Shown here: positions 33,515 through 46,300 of the stretch, piece by piece
Position numbering within the stretch: position 1 is the first letter of the stretch
Layout of the letters: every line of letters begins with the position of its first letter
Position numbers and translations under genes: made by a program
The notes under the pieces: generated by a model
Told to the model about the DNA's origin: nothing
The model's database searches: none
What the model saw: only the letters and a program-made list of their open reading frames with translations
Assembly: GCA_030704615.1 (NCBI GenBank)
Contig: CM060733.1
Span: forward strand, 57,226,001 to 57,290,000
Reading direction: 5' to 3'
DNA: 64,000 nt
Source of the DNA: Takakia lepidozioides
Lineage: Eukaryota; Streptophyta; Takakiopsida; Takakiales; Takakiaceae

Positions 33515-34246
33515 ATGGTCAAGAAAGAGGACGAAGGAACTTGGGAAGATTGCGGATGTCCTCTTTCAGTTAATTTCAAGAGAGGAGAAGTGATTGTCCG
33601 AGCTCCTCTCCCCCACGCTTGCACCGTCTCTAAGGATGAAATCTACAAACATTACATCTGCGATCGAGCTATTTATGATGTTCTTAGTGAAGCTCCCGGC
33701 GACTCCATGCTGGGAAAGTGGGTAGCTATCCATTTGCAGGAGCGGCGTCTGTTCGTAGTGAAACCAGCACCAAGACCTCCCTTACCGCCAGTACCCTGGC
33801 GATACGATGAACCTGATGTTAGTCAAGAGCCATTGAAGCCAGGTTGGAGGCCATGGGCCCCCACCAGCGCTGCACTCGTGATCTCGGAGGATGTGACTCT
33901 CGAGGAGTATGACAGGAACATCACAGATTTGATAGAGTTGATCGGTGTGGAGGAGGTATGGGAGAGGGAGCTGATGATGGATACTGCAGAAGGATGGCTT
34001 CTTGCGTGTGGAGAGAGTCCCTTGACAGGTGAGGATGGAAACATATTGTTGAAAGTGGACCGTGTATATGTCACAAGCATCTTTGCTTTCCATCTCCTGA
34101 TGATGGGCAAGTGGCTGACAGTAGGCTGGTTCGTGAAAGAAATGAAACTTGGTCAGACGATGGGCAGTATGAGACGACTTCTCGACATCGAAATGGATGC
34201 TAGAGTTCACCAAGGGGGGTGTGGCCACATCTTCAACTCAGGCTAG
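33515..34246 (+). CDS. Hypothetical protein, about 243 aa
   Basis: An intact single-exon frame from the ATG at 33,515 (33,497 is an alternative six codons upstream). Residues include GTWEDCGCPLSVNFKRGEV, a Pro-rich stretch (RPPLPPVPWRYDEPD), an acidic helix-like part (LEEYDRNITDLIELIGVEEV) and a hydrophobic segment (VTSIFAFHLLMMGKWL). The length and coherent, Trp- and Glu-rich composition make coding likely. It has no signal peptide and no domain I recognise. It is divergent from, and about 1.1 kb from, the 3' end of the minus-strand CRBN gene. Confidence 0.45.
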   Translation: MVKKEDEGTWEDCGCPLSVNFKRGEVIVRAPLPHACTVSKDEIYKHYICDRAIYDVLSEAPGDSMLGKWVAIHLQERRLFVVKPAPRPPLPPVPWRYDEPDVSQEPLKPGWRPWAPTSAALVISEDVTLEEYDRNITDLIELIGVEEVWERELMMDTAEGWLLACGESPLTGEDGNILLKVDRVYVTSIFAFHLLMMGKWLTVGWFVKEMKLGQTMGSMRRLLDIEMDARVHQGGCGHIFNSG

Positions 34247-34249
34247 TGA

Positions 34250-35339
34250 AGAGACATGAGAGCTGCAAACTAGGAATGGCATCTGGCCCACTATCTGTTC
34301 CTGCTGTGCTGTTGAAGGCCCTCTGGATCATGAATCGGTATAAAGATCGGAGCAGCAGCAATTTTTCGTGAAACAAGTCTTAATTTCTGTCAGAGAGAGT
34401 TGAGATACCTCTTTGATGTTCAACACAGTCTTTGTTTGCTATCAGAAACCTCCGAAGCTTCGATCATCTATTCTCTTTGACCCTCTCTTTCTGCTTCTAG
34501 TGTCCACTGCTACAAACACAAGAAATACACTAGCAGGTGAGATGTTAACATCACATGTCAGAGAAACACCTGGCCGATATGTGCTTGGGGGTCTGTGTGA
34601 AGGAGCCCTTGAAGCTTGGAGCTCTCTAGCCTCCAGCAGAGTTGAGTTGGCAGTACAGATTACCCACCCTGCACTGATGTGATTCACAGAAAAGGCGAAC
34701 CAAATTTCTGAGTGACTTCCCATGCTTGTAGCTCAATACATCTTACTCAGAAGCTATATCTACACTACAAACTCTTGCATTACAGCTCCCAGATTTGTTG
34801 AGGCAGTCATCATCAGGAACTCCCTAACTGCAAGTAACTGCTCTTCACCTCAGCCGAAGGATAGATCATTGTGGATATATGCGAAAATGCTAGAAAATTT
34901 CAATTAACCTAATCACTGTAGACCTACAAGAGAATCTTCATGGTGTAAATGAAGTCATGGCAAATTCAGAGCCAGACTGGTAAAAAAACACCTTCAATTC
35001 AGTGGCAGAACTACCTCCTTGGGAGAGGACCATAAATCAACCAAGAAGAAGGACCTAACCTTCCTCCTACTATGTGCGTGCACCAAAAAGAAATTTGTGC
35101 TTAAATCCTTGTCCTCTGATGTACTTTTCTCTTGGTATCTTATTTACACCATGGTCAACTGACAGTAACCAAGCCTGGCTTTCATGTTGAAATTAACGGC
35201 AAATCCTCAATGGATACCTCAAAAATCCACGCGCACTGGAGCTCACAAGGGCTTAACCCCTCGTCCAGTGAACCAGCAGCTGCCACGGAACATACATTTC
35301 TTGACTGAAGAATAATCCCCTCAACTACATTCCCACCCT
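34250..35339. other. Intergenic and CRBN 3' flank
   Basis: No supported gene. The CRBN 3' UTR should extend from 35,339 downward. Confidence 0.4.
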
Positions 35340-38300
35340 CTAAGAACTATTCTCCGCAAGCTGCGACCTCCGAATACCCCAAAACGCTCTTGGTTTCGTC
35401 TCCTTCAATACTGCTGTGAACCTCCAGCCCATGTGCACCGCACATGCAGTGCACTCTGCCAGAACCCAAGCATAACTGCCACATTTCCCACCCATATTAT
35501 GGTGAGTACCCTAACTGATGCAATCAGAAACAAATAAACTTGAACAAACATAGAAAAGGAAAAGGTAAGGTAAACACAGCCTTTGCACAGGTAAGAGACA
35601 GAAGCAACAAATATGGATCTGACCGGGTGCAGAAATGCAATGTAAAGCCATGGTATTGCAGTTCCGTGGCGATGCAGGCCAAAAACACTATGGATAGTAG
35701 GGAACTGATATGTCTCCACAGCCCCCACTCGACAGCTATGATGCCTAGCAGTTCCGAACTTCATGGCGAAACAAACCATAGCAAACAAACCATAGCAAAC
35801 AAACCATAGCATTGCTTTTTGTGCGACATTGAACACCAAGTGGAGAGATAGATAACACACCCAGGGAACCAGCTGTTGGCAGTGTTGGGTTGCCCAGCCA
35901 AGATGAGGCCACGGGCCCGAGAGAGAGTTAGGGTCTCATGGACATAGCCATGGGCATTGACGTAGGCAGAGATTGGACCGTCAGCTGACATAACCAGCAT
36001 GTCACTCCGTCTTGCTATTACAGCCTGCAGATAGAAAGGAAATTGAAAACATGACTACGCCATCAGAAACATGCACTAGAAACTCAGCTGGCCACGACTT
36101 GTGCAGAGGGACCCATTCCTCAATGCCGACGGAGAACAGGAAAAGATGCAGTGCCAGTGTGAGAAAAGCTCATAGCTTGCATCAAAATAAGACATGAGAC
36201 TAGACAAGCATAAATTAGAATGGCAGATGCTCATTAAGAGTGGCAGGTGCTCAGGCATGACTGTATCTGAGATTCTCCAAGCCCTACCAGCGTGCGCCAG
36301 ATTTCACCCCTTTTTGTAGCTGTCAAAAGTTGTACTCATAACAGGAGAAAACACACAATCAGGTGCACTGGTAGTGCATACCAAGCAGCGTTTGCAGCGA
36401 AGTCGATCCATAGACTCTAGAAGTTCAATTTCCCGACGAAGCCGATGGACTGTGGCATCAACTTCTAGAAGCTCCTGGCGGGTTGCATCTTGGAGAGGCA
36501 TGTTGCTGGCTATGTAGTACGACAAAATGTTTGGTGTACGCACCATAGCCTCCATGCGGGGAAGTTCTGCCATTTGCCGCAGCATATCTGACCCCACACC
36601 AACAAAATTTTCAGTGCACATCCCTAATTTACAGTTACCAACAGTGGCAGATAGAATCACTGAAAGTTACTAGTAGAACTAAGAAGTGCGAACTGTAAAG
36701 AGACCAGATAGAGCGTGGCTTGACGACCACGTCGTTTACTTGGCTCATAACTCACCCGCAGCACGTCGTGCCAAATCGTAGGCATCATACATGCGGTAGA
36801 CCCAGTGAGGCCAGGCTGTCCGCTGCGCCCTGCGGATCCATCGAGCCTCATCAGCAGCCCAAGCCTTACAAGCTCCTCCCCAAGCCCCCTCACGTGGTCT
36901 CTTGACAACTGTTATTACAGTGCCTCCAGCCGTGGCTGACGATTCTCCTTGCTCCCCTGGCTGCTCCCAATTATCTCTCCCCTCATTTGAGGATCCCTGC
37001 CCCCTTTGTAGATCTTCTTGGCTCCTACCATTTTCCTCTTCATGGCCCTGAGCCTCCCCACTTCTGTGCCGAGATCTCTGTCTCCGCCACCACCATCGCA
37101 GTCGTTCTTCTTCCTCACTGCTTTCATCATCTCCGACGCCTCTCTCCAGCACCCGCAGTAGTTCATCACTCTCACTTGCAAACGGGGTCAACCTATACCA
37201 CAGTTAGAATTGGGGTTTCATGTTAGGTTCCCCCAATTACCCTAGTCTAATAGAGAATTGTAGGATCAAGGATCACAGACATTACTGTGATTACTTCACT
37301 TCCAATAACCCTAAAGCGTTCAGTTATTCCAGTTGTATATACTATACTGGTCTACAAAGAGGACAGTCAAACGACCTCTGCTGCCCTTTCTCTGGAGTTA
37401 CTTGGACTTCCCTGAGAATGTGCGCGATTTCTCATAGTTCCCCTCCTCATCTAAATAGAGACCACTGAGACAAATGAGAGTGTGGCATGTTTACCTCCGG
37501 ATCAATCTCTCGTCCTCAGGACCTGAGTCGGAATCAGAATCCACAAAATCATCAACATCATCAGCTTGGAGGGCTGCCTCATCATCGCTATGTTCGTAAG
37601 GGAGAGGTGACGTAGCAGCTGCTCTGGGAACTTTGCCACTCTGAAGTATGGGAACAGAGGCCAAAGACGCAAAGGCATCCCTTGGAATGGGTAACGGGAT
37701 ATCCTCCTCGATGATCTGAACTTGGGCAAAGAGCTGCAAGTATCCATCCAAACCCAAAGCTCAACTTTTTTGCCTTTTTAGCCCACTTCACCCGAACCCG
37801 TGAGGTATGTGCATCCAGTGTCTACACACAGTCCCCAACATTGTCCCTCTCCTCTCTTTTCATCCTATCTTCTGGGATGACAGAGTCACTTACCGCTCCA
37901 TCGGCCTCAGTCCAGGCTTTACAAATCCGGAAACGCTGCCGTCCTTTAGTGACAACATTCACTGATCCATCGTTAAGGTGGCGCAATTGTCGAATCTGCT
38001 CATCAACCCAACCACACACGTCCAAACATCTTGAGATCAAACCTTTCAATTAAGCCTCTCTCACAAACTGACAATTCTTCTTCGGAAAAACTCAGTTTCT
38101 CCAAGCAACTGAAGTTTCATGATCATCACACTCCAGACCACAGATACAAGCAGAGTCCCTACAAATGCAACCATTCCTTTCAATGCATGGTTACACGCAC
38201 AGGATGATACGAATCGCAAATGTGGTGTCTACTTCTCTACCTCGGCAGTGGTGCCCACGGAGGCAACATGGACGCCACCCTCTTGACGAGAATGTATCTG

Positions 38301-40766
38301 CCTGACATGAATCTGAAAAATCAAAACACAATAACGAGCTTCACACCTGTTAGGGGTAAGGCATGCACAGAGCTAGAATTGCATTACATTCATTCCTCAG
38401 TTCACCCAACAAGAAAAGCACTCATCGGGAGCACTGACAGAGTAACTAGCAAGCGCAGTGTGAAGTAGATGTAAAACTACCAATTTCTTTCAAAGGCCTT
38501 GAAATGAAAGAGGTCCATCCCAAAACCAAACACACTCCATCAAAACCTCCTGTATCGGCAGAGGCTCAGATGCAAACCTTTGTGCAGCCCCCCCCCCCCC
38601 CCCCTCCCTCCTTCTTCCGTGATTCCACAAGTGTAGCAGATAGTCTGCTAAACGATACATGCTACTTTCCATGCTTGCAGGGAACAGGAGTGCAGTGGCA
38701 AATGATTCCACGAGAGGAAAAGGGCAGAAGGCCGCGAGAGGTACCACGCCTAGAGTGTTAGGGGCCTCTTCATTTTGCATGGCTCGTTCCACAGCAGCTT
38801 TAAACCGTGGTTGCAGCACTCGGAGGGGCAGTGTATCCTCCGGAAACAAAACTATACCTGCAAACACAAAAAGTCCGTCTCATTTTCAACACATGTTAAC
38901 CTCAACAGCAACATTAACTCCAATGGCAAAAGGAGAGTCCAAACGCGGAAGAAAAAGGGATATACACCTTCAAGGTAAAACATTGGGAGGGTGACGAATG
39001 CTCCTCCATCCGCAAAAGAACGGCTGCTTGTGACGTCCTCCACCTCTGCAACAAAACAAACCACCCTTGATAATGTACCCCTTCCTCCACGGAGACACTG
39101 ACCAGTAGTCTAAGCACCTTCCCACTTTGTAATGACCTGTTCAACCAAGAACTTCGGAGGATACAAAGTAGTCTACACACATCGGCTTTGCATGAAATAC
39201 TAGAAACAATGACATTTACAGCCAAACCTGAGGCAGATAGCAGCTGCAAATGACTTCTGTTGTCAATGCAGGTATAACTTTCTTTGCCAGCTCAAGTTAT
39301 GTCCATCCCCCTCTTGGGGTCCAAGGCAGGGTCTAATGGCCACACTTCCTACCATAACAAACACATGCACATGGAAAAGAGAGACACCTCCAAGGTACGT
39401 GTGCATCGAAGCAAGATTGGTATCGTATGTAAAGCCTCCCCGTCCGCCTGCCCCTCCATCCCCGTGGCCATCCATACTGCCACAAAGCATGCAATATCGC
39501 AACAGAATCAGCAGCAGGACAACCATAACCAAAGTAGCCTACATCATCAGCAAACAACTGTGGCAGTGGAAGGGGAGCTTTTAAATACAACCTTCCCATG
39601 GTCCACTAACATCATGCGGACATCCAAATTAGGGCACCCAACATGTTCTCTGGAAAGACCCCTCTGGCCAAGGTGGGATGCTTTCACCAGACACTGACAA
39701 CTCTACAGTCTTGAAGGAAACCCTATCTTGACATAAGCAGCAGTGTAAGAGTCCATTGTAGAGCAAACCTATCTGGTGACACCCTTGGATTCCAGTGGTA
39801 TGGTTTGATTCCCACCTAGTCACAGCTTCTCGAATTGGAAACAGGTTGTTCTCTCAAGACTACTACAGGAGAAAGCTCTTCACTAGTGTATCTTGTTCCA
39901 TAGGGGAATTGGGTTCACAAAGTAAGTGAGGCACTTGTGAGCACAAGTTCATTTGACTGTAAAAAGCTTGAATTAAGTGGGCACCGACCCTGCTGGTCGA
40001 TCAGAATCCTCTCTGGGCGAGGACAAGAGATGCAAAGGATGGCAGGCGTGCTTGTACAGTAACATGATCATCCCCTTCCTACTTTTGATAAGACCATCCT
40101 CCCATCAATGTGTCAACACATCTGATGGTGTTTACCGACAGTTTTTTTTGCACCCTTGGTTGTTGTAAGTAGTTGTATGAGATGAAATGTAGGGGCCACG
40201 GGGACAAATCACTGTCATGGCGACCTTTGCATCCACAGTTCAAAATTCATCGCTGGACTACAGTGCGCGAAACTCAGCGTTGCTCAGCCAGCAGCAAGCT
40301 TAAACTTAAAGTTACAGCAGCCAGCATAGGCAAGAGGTAAAGAAGCCCTCCCTGCCAACAGGAGACTCTCTGGACTTTTAAGCACCCAGAGAGTGCTAAG
40401 AGTTTGTCGCAGACTGATTTAGACGAAATTCCCAGGCCGTGACAGTCCAAGAGTTACAGGAAGTCTTGGCCCGTTAGAAGTGGAGGGTGCGAGAAATAAA
40501 GAGTAGACAGATGTTCAAGAAGACCAGACAGCATGCATCGTCGGACAGGACGACGGGTCCCCTGGAGCTAACCTAGAATCGTCACTCTGGGCAGTTCCGG
40601 CTTCAGAGTCCATCTCCTCCACCTCCAATTGCTCCATATCTAGCTCTCGGACGCGCTGCATTTGCAGCCGCTCGGTTCGCGGAACGATGCCCTCCTCCGT
40701 CTCTCCATTGTCACGCGAATAAGTTTCGAAACCAGCTGCCTCCAACCCCTCCGATGCGTCTTCCAT
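35340..40766 (-). CDS. CRBN: Cereblon, CUL4-DDB1 substrate receptor
   Basis: Eleven exons join in phase to 603 aa: 40766-40573, 39476-39388, 39045-38968, 38857-38745, 38312-38241, 37995-37894, 37715-37495, 37192-36756, 36587-36382, 36024-35861 and 35475-35340. The N-terminal acidic region precedes a LON-type domain from about residue 78 (FTYDTNLASMHTYLG; FYLEGIVLFPEDTLPLRVLQ; VGTTAEIRQLRHLNDGS). A linker of about 130 residues rich in Arg, Glu and Gly follows, then the AWPHWVYRMYDAYDLARRAA segment shared with plant homologues, and a C-terminal CULT domain from about residue 495. The zinc ligands CKRC and CTAC and all three cage tryptophans (SWFPG, YAWVL, MGWRF) are present, with a C-terminal FWGIRRSQL. 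Family role: recognises substrates for a CRL4 ubiquitin ligase. The exon 1 to 2 junction is the least certain. Confidence 0.93.
38588..38604. repeat. Poly-C tract in CRBN intron 4
   Basis: Seventeen consecutive C residues in the intron between exons 4 and 5. On the transcript strand it is a G run. Confidence 0.9.
40365..40394. repeat. Inverted repeat in CRBN intron 1
   Basis: ACTCTCTGG at 40,365-40,373 and CCAGAGAGT at 40,386-40,394 can form a perfect 9-bp stem with a 12-nt loop. Function unknown. Confidence 0.5.
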
Positions 40767-43370
40767 GTATGTAACAGCAAGAAGCCACAACCAACACGGT
40801 AACCTCTCCTCACCAAGCCATTCCTCCTCTCCAGCGCCACTCAGTTGGATTGTCCTCCCAAGCAACAACACCAATCTCTACCCCTGTCAGACATGCACAT
40901 TGGATACAGATACCCTCCGAATTGTAGCCGTCTACAGTCCACTCCAAGCCAACGCCGATCCTCTATCCCCACACACGGTAGTCTCGATTCTATCATCACC
41001 TTCCGCACGGCCAAAGCCTCCTGCGCCGCTATCCCGCAGCAGCGCTAACAACAAAACCAAGAAATGTAGAGCACATACTCCCCCCCAACCCCTCCACCTC
41101 ACATTCTTCTTCCAGGCTTCACGCCAAGCTCCCCAAACAACCCCCTCTCCACAGATCTCCGCAAAAGCACAAACCCCCGCCCTACTACAATCTAGAGCAT
41201 AATTTCTTGACAATCTCCGCCTGCCATCCCTCCCCCGCCTCCAACAAAAGCTCTCTGGCTATCATTCCCAACATATCCCACAGCATCCGTGCGCTCCTGC
41301 TCTTTTCCACCTCACCTCACCAAACACTCTCAAAATTCTCCTGCTTTTTACTCTCATCCCTCCCCTGGGCCCTACCAAAGGGATGCTCCATCAGCAGCTC
41401 TGCACCGACCAGCAGCACGCAAACAAATCCCGCTAAGCTCATTAGGGATTGTTAACAATCTCTCCGCCATATCTCCCTCCGCCATCTCCCTCGCACCTTC
41501 CTTTCTTCCTCTCTCTCACCCCGCACGTGCGAGCCCCGAGGCCCTTTCCACAAGAACGGGTCCTGCAACGCGCGAGCCACGTGGAAGGGTTGGGCCAATC
41601 AGGGGCTCGCAGCAATTACGGAAAAGTACCGGGCCGGCTTTATGGGGGGACCCGTCCGGTCATTTATCTTCCTGCTGCATTTTTTAACCCAGGAGATTTC
41701 ATCAGACCGCTAACCTTCTCGTACCGTCAGATCGACCGTCCCCCAATCCCATCCCTCCAACGCACGCCGAGATCCTCGTATCTGCGCCGTCCAACTCTCC
41801 GCCATCGACGGGGTAGAGCTGTCCATGTCTACCCGTCGGACGGAAAACCAGACATTGGTCTGCTGTGAGTACTGGATCCGGTCGCGCCATCTCGGCCGTT
41901 GGTGGGTTACCATGGACACGTGGAGGAAGTGGATGGCAGTGTCAGACGTGATAATGAAAAGGCAACGATCGCACTCCGAGAGAGCAAGCCCCAGTACGTG
42001 TTCGTTTCTCCGCCGCCGATCGAGATATTCTAAACTCATCGTGGGCGTCCGTTGGGTACGAGATGGATGTGCGTCCACATCCTCCCACTGACAGCTGGGC
42101 AGTGGGTAAGTTTTAGTGAATTTGTTTTATGTATCTAATTACTAATTACTAAGTCTGCACACTGTGTTTTTTTCCAAATTGGAAAATAGCACGAGTGGCT
42201 ACTGGGTTTTGCAGGAAATAACTTAGCCATATTTTCGGTTCGTCCACTGGAATTTGGATAGAATAATCCCTTTAAGTGCTTTCATCCATTTATATCAATC
42301 AAATTAGGCGAATTCATCCAGAATTTATATTAATTTGGAAAAATCAGGGAATTTACGAGAGAATCTTCCATTTTATTTTTCTAGGTCGAAAAAGTGCAAA
42401 ATTTCGCCAGAAATTAAACCACAGTGATGACTTTGGAGAAGTCGAACATTTCCGGTGGAATTTGCAATGTTTCGGTGTTGGTAGGAATTTGCGGGTCTCG
42501 GTGTTTTGGAAATATTGTGTTACACAGTGTGCATTGTTGGAGTACTTGACTTTAAAGTGGTTGTAGTTTCGGACACGCTTCGGACAATTCGACATCAACA
42601 ACTTTCGTCCCGAAAGCGGAAACATGTTGACGTCTGGTCGCAAAAAAGCCCAGCAATGGGCAAGTCAATTTACGGAATGGTCCGCTCTGAAGAGGACACG
42701 TCAGTGTCACCAAGTTGACATGTCGACTGTGGAAAGGGAGTGTCTGTCCACACTCACTTTTTCTTTTTCCACAGTATTTTTCTCGGATTTTAGAATATAA
42801 TAATTTACCAATAAGTTGCGCGCTTGGCGCGCGCAGAGCCATTCGCGGAAATAAACACCATTACCTTTTGTGAACTGCCCGCCCTCACATTGCGGCCCTG
42901 CGATTGGCCGCCCGCGCAGAGAGCGCAGGCGACCCCTCCATATCCCGGGCCCGCCCTACTGCATAGCCCCACGCTTTGACGGTAATCTCTCACATGCATT
43001 CAATAAATAGTAATAACGGTGAATGACACACCAACTACGATATGTATCTCATTCGTCCCAACCTACTATCACATCCGATGATTGTTTTCCTTACTACATA
43101 GGGCGCAATCTTAGAGCGGAATGTGGTAAGAATGTCCGTCCACACCACCGATCGCTCGCTCACCGATTATTTTCTTTGCGCACACATGTACATCATGGAT
43201 CATGGCACCACCAAGCAAGCAACCAAAACAGTGTTGTCGCTGACAATATCGTTGAGCAACAGTAAGATCTTCTGAAACTAACAAATCCCGTCTGCAACGC
43301 AAATAATTCGAGAAATTAATGGAAATAGGAGGGTGAGCAGCAAGGGTCGTGGCCACGTTGCGGCAGATGG
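40767..43370. other. CRBN upstream region and intergenic
   Basis: The 5' flank of CRBN should start here. Pro/Ser-rich frames at 40,765-41,890 on the plus strand reflect CT-rich promoter-like DNA rather than protein. No other gene was recognised. Confidence 0.35.
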
Positions 43371-46300
43371 TAAATAAAGGGCTCCCCCACACATGCGGGG
43401 ATGGTACGATATGAGTTGAGGGGGGGCGGAAAGGGCGGGTGGGGGGAATGTTTAGGGAGCAGCAGAGCGAGAAAGCAACCGAGACACGACAGTGCGACGG
43501 AAAATAAAGAAGGGGGGGGTATAGATAGCGGGCGAAAGGGAAGGACAACTGGAGCACTTTACGCCATTACTGTACTCGTCAGGGGGGCTAATAAAAGGGG
43601 GCCATGAAGGAGGGAGCGTAGCAGGAATAGTCCCATAACGTTTGCCGTTGCGCTGGTCGTCCCACGTACGACCGCTCTCTTTTCGTTGCCACGCGCCCCG
43701 TTTCCCGTCTCGGATGTACTGGCCGCGCGACGTGGCTTCCGTTGATTTCTCCTTTTCCTTCCCGCACAGGCCGTCCTCTCGTCCTTCATTCATCCGCGGA
43801 TTGTTCGTTGCATGTCATCCAAAATGTTTTTGCAGAGTCAGTGAGGTTTTTCTTTCTTTCTTTTTTTGTAAACTTCCATTACCTTCCTTTCCAAAAGTTG
43901 GTACCAGTTAACTGCAGTGGGTGTTTCGAGTTTCGACATTTTGGTTTTTGTCTTTAAATTTTATAAACAGTGGAATTGTAGCTCTGGAAATTTTATTAAT
44001 AGTAAGGAAAAAATAAAACTTACAATATAGCCATGAAGGCAGAAGAAAGAGGTAGTAAGTTTTAAACTTTGGATTTTGTAGGAAAAAGAGTTTAAAGCCG
44101 AAATAACTTTTATTTTATTTTATTTTATTTTTAACTTGAAGGAACTTAACCGGGACGGACTTTATTAATTTGGGGAAAAGACCGTTTATAAAGCTTACAT
44201 TTTCTATTTTCAAAGTACAGACTTGGCGACTCTGACAAAGAGAGTTGATTGGAGAATTAATCAAAAAGTTCTGCTTACATTTTCTGCACAGCCGCTTTTT
44301 CAATGCTCTATTTTAACCAATGCTGCCAAACTGGGTTATGAGTGTTCTTACCTACTTACAATCAATCCTCAAGATATTTGTCAAGTTCTGCATGAGTCTG
44401 AGAGGTCTCCCTTTTTAAGAGAAAAAAATAAATATAAATAAATAAAAATAGTCATTGCAGCTCAATATTTTAGGCTTGTACCATTTGGACCCTTTGGACG
44501 TTTGGCACATTATTTTGTAGAGCCTGATTATTGCTCAACTTTTTGACTTGAAGAGTTCACATGCATCAGTCTCCCACCAACTGGTTGGTGAATTCCATAA
44601 AATATTTGGACTTGCTCCAGCCTTCCATAATATGGTTAAATATGATTGCGGAGTGCGGAGTTTGGAAGGAATGCGCATACTTAGATGGATCGCATAAGAG
44701 ATCCACCATCGCATGCACTCACACCCCTTAGAGGTTGGCTTTTGAGGCACCCCCTACGACTCGACTCACTTGGTCTCAAGATATCATCCAAACTTCAACC
44801 GCATGACGCAAGAAACACGAGGGTTGCGGAAAAGCTTGTGACTAACTTACGGGAGGAGAAATGGTGTGTTCCGGCCGCAATCTTGCTCAAAAGGTCAATG
44901 TCATGTTTTTTGCTACTACACGGACTAGCCTTTAGGGTTTGGGATTAATTTTCTACCTGAGTCATCCTGCTAGGTACATCGTTTTCAACTATGTAGAGCT
45001 CTAATAGCAAATTTCAGCATGTAGAGCAGCCATTCTTTTAGTGACGAATAATCGCCAGATTTCGACCTCGCGCGGGACTTGGCGACAGGGGTAAAGGGAA
45101 ATCAGGCTGAAAAATCATCACTTTTCGCCAAAAGCTGATCTGATGGGCCCACCATTCGCTAGAGGGGCCGCCACAGGGAGGCACATGGCGCCATAGTTTA
45201 CAGCAGAGGAGCCAGATCCCACGGACCACGTGCAGGACATCGCCGCATTCCGAGTGCGCGGGAGGCCGTGGAGCCAGCTATGTTGCCCATTTTTGTACAT
45301 ATATATATATATGGGTAAGTATAGTGTAATCTGGATAGATAGATTTTGTAGTGGTATTATTATAACATGTGTATGGGTAGCTTAGTAGAGATGTTCCTTC
45401 CTAGCCAATCGAATTGATGTTCAAATCATAACACCTCAACGTACTTTTGATAGCAACCTGGTTTGGATGATAAAGTTCTTAAATATGAAAAAGGTGGCCG
45501 CGGAGGAGGGCAAAAGGGTGACTGCAGAGGAGGATGATAATCAAAAGGGTGGCAGAGGGTTACAAAAACGGAATGAGAATGTCATTTATTCATTGTTTTT
45601 GGGATGAAAGGGCACATGTCAGCAAGTATAGGGGACCAAAAAAAAAAAAAAAACCTAAAACACACATCTTCTTCCTTCTTTCATTTTTTTCCTCTCCTCT
45701 CTTTAGGCCTTAGGGCTGCTTGCAAGTTGCAGAGCGTGCTTTCGCATGCACTTTATGTTAGTATCAGTAATCACTCAAGGCTGCGATTAAAGAGAGCAAA
45801 CATTGATACTTCTTATCTATGTGCCATGTAGCATTAGGCAGGGCCAGCGTTCAAATATGCCACTGTGTAGATTGACTGAAATTCAATATAAGCCAATTTA
45901 AGGTTTTCTACTTATGAATGGTGGTTTAAATTTTTTGGTGGTATTTGGCATAATTTCTGCCTGGGTTATTCGCCTCAACAAGTCTACTAGGTTTTAGGTT
46001 CATTCGCCCAATACCCATTCAAAATCTCATATTATCGCCAGCCATTTCCACTACGCATTTTGTACAAGCGCCAGACATGCTCCTCTAAGGTTCTAATGAT
46101 GCCACTTGTGCTACAATGTAAATACCTTAAAAGAAACGCTGATGTAGAGACTAGAGAGAGTAGTGGTTTTCCTTCCTCTTGGTGGGGAATAACTCTCATT
46201 ACTCTCATATTCTTGGTGGGGTTGGGGAGGGTCAATAAATTTCATTCTCCCCAGAATGGTGGGTACTTATGGATGTTTGACAAAGCATTGGTACATGACA

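Noticed and set aside
40766..41890. Plus-strand Pro/Ser-rich ORFs opposite and upstream of CRBN
   Set aside because: CT-rich promoter and exon-antisense DNA gives such frames; no domain, start context or splice support.
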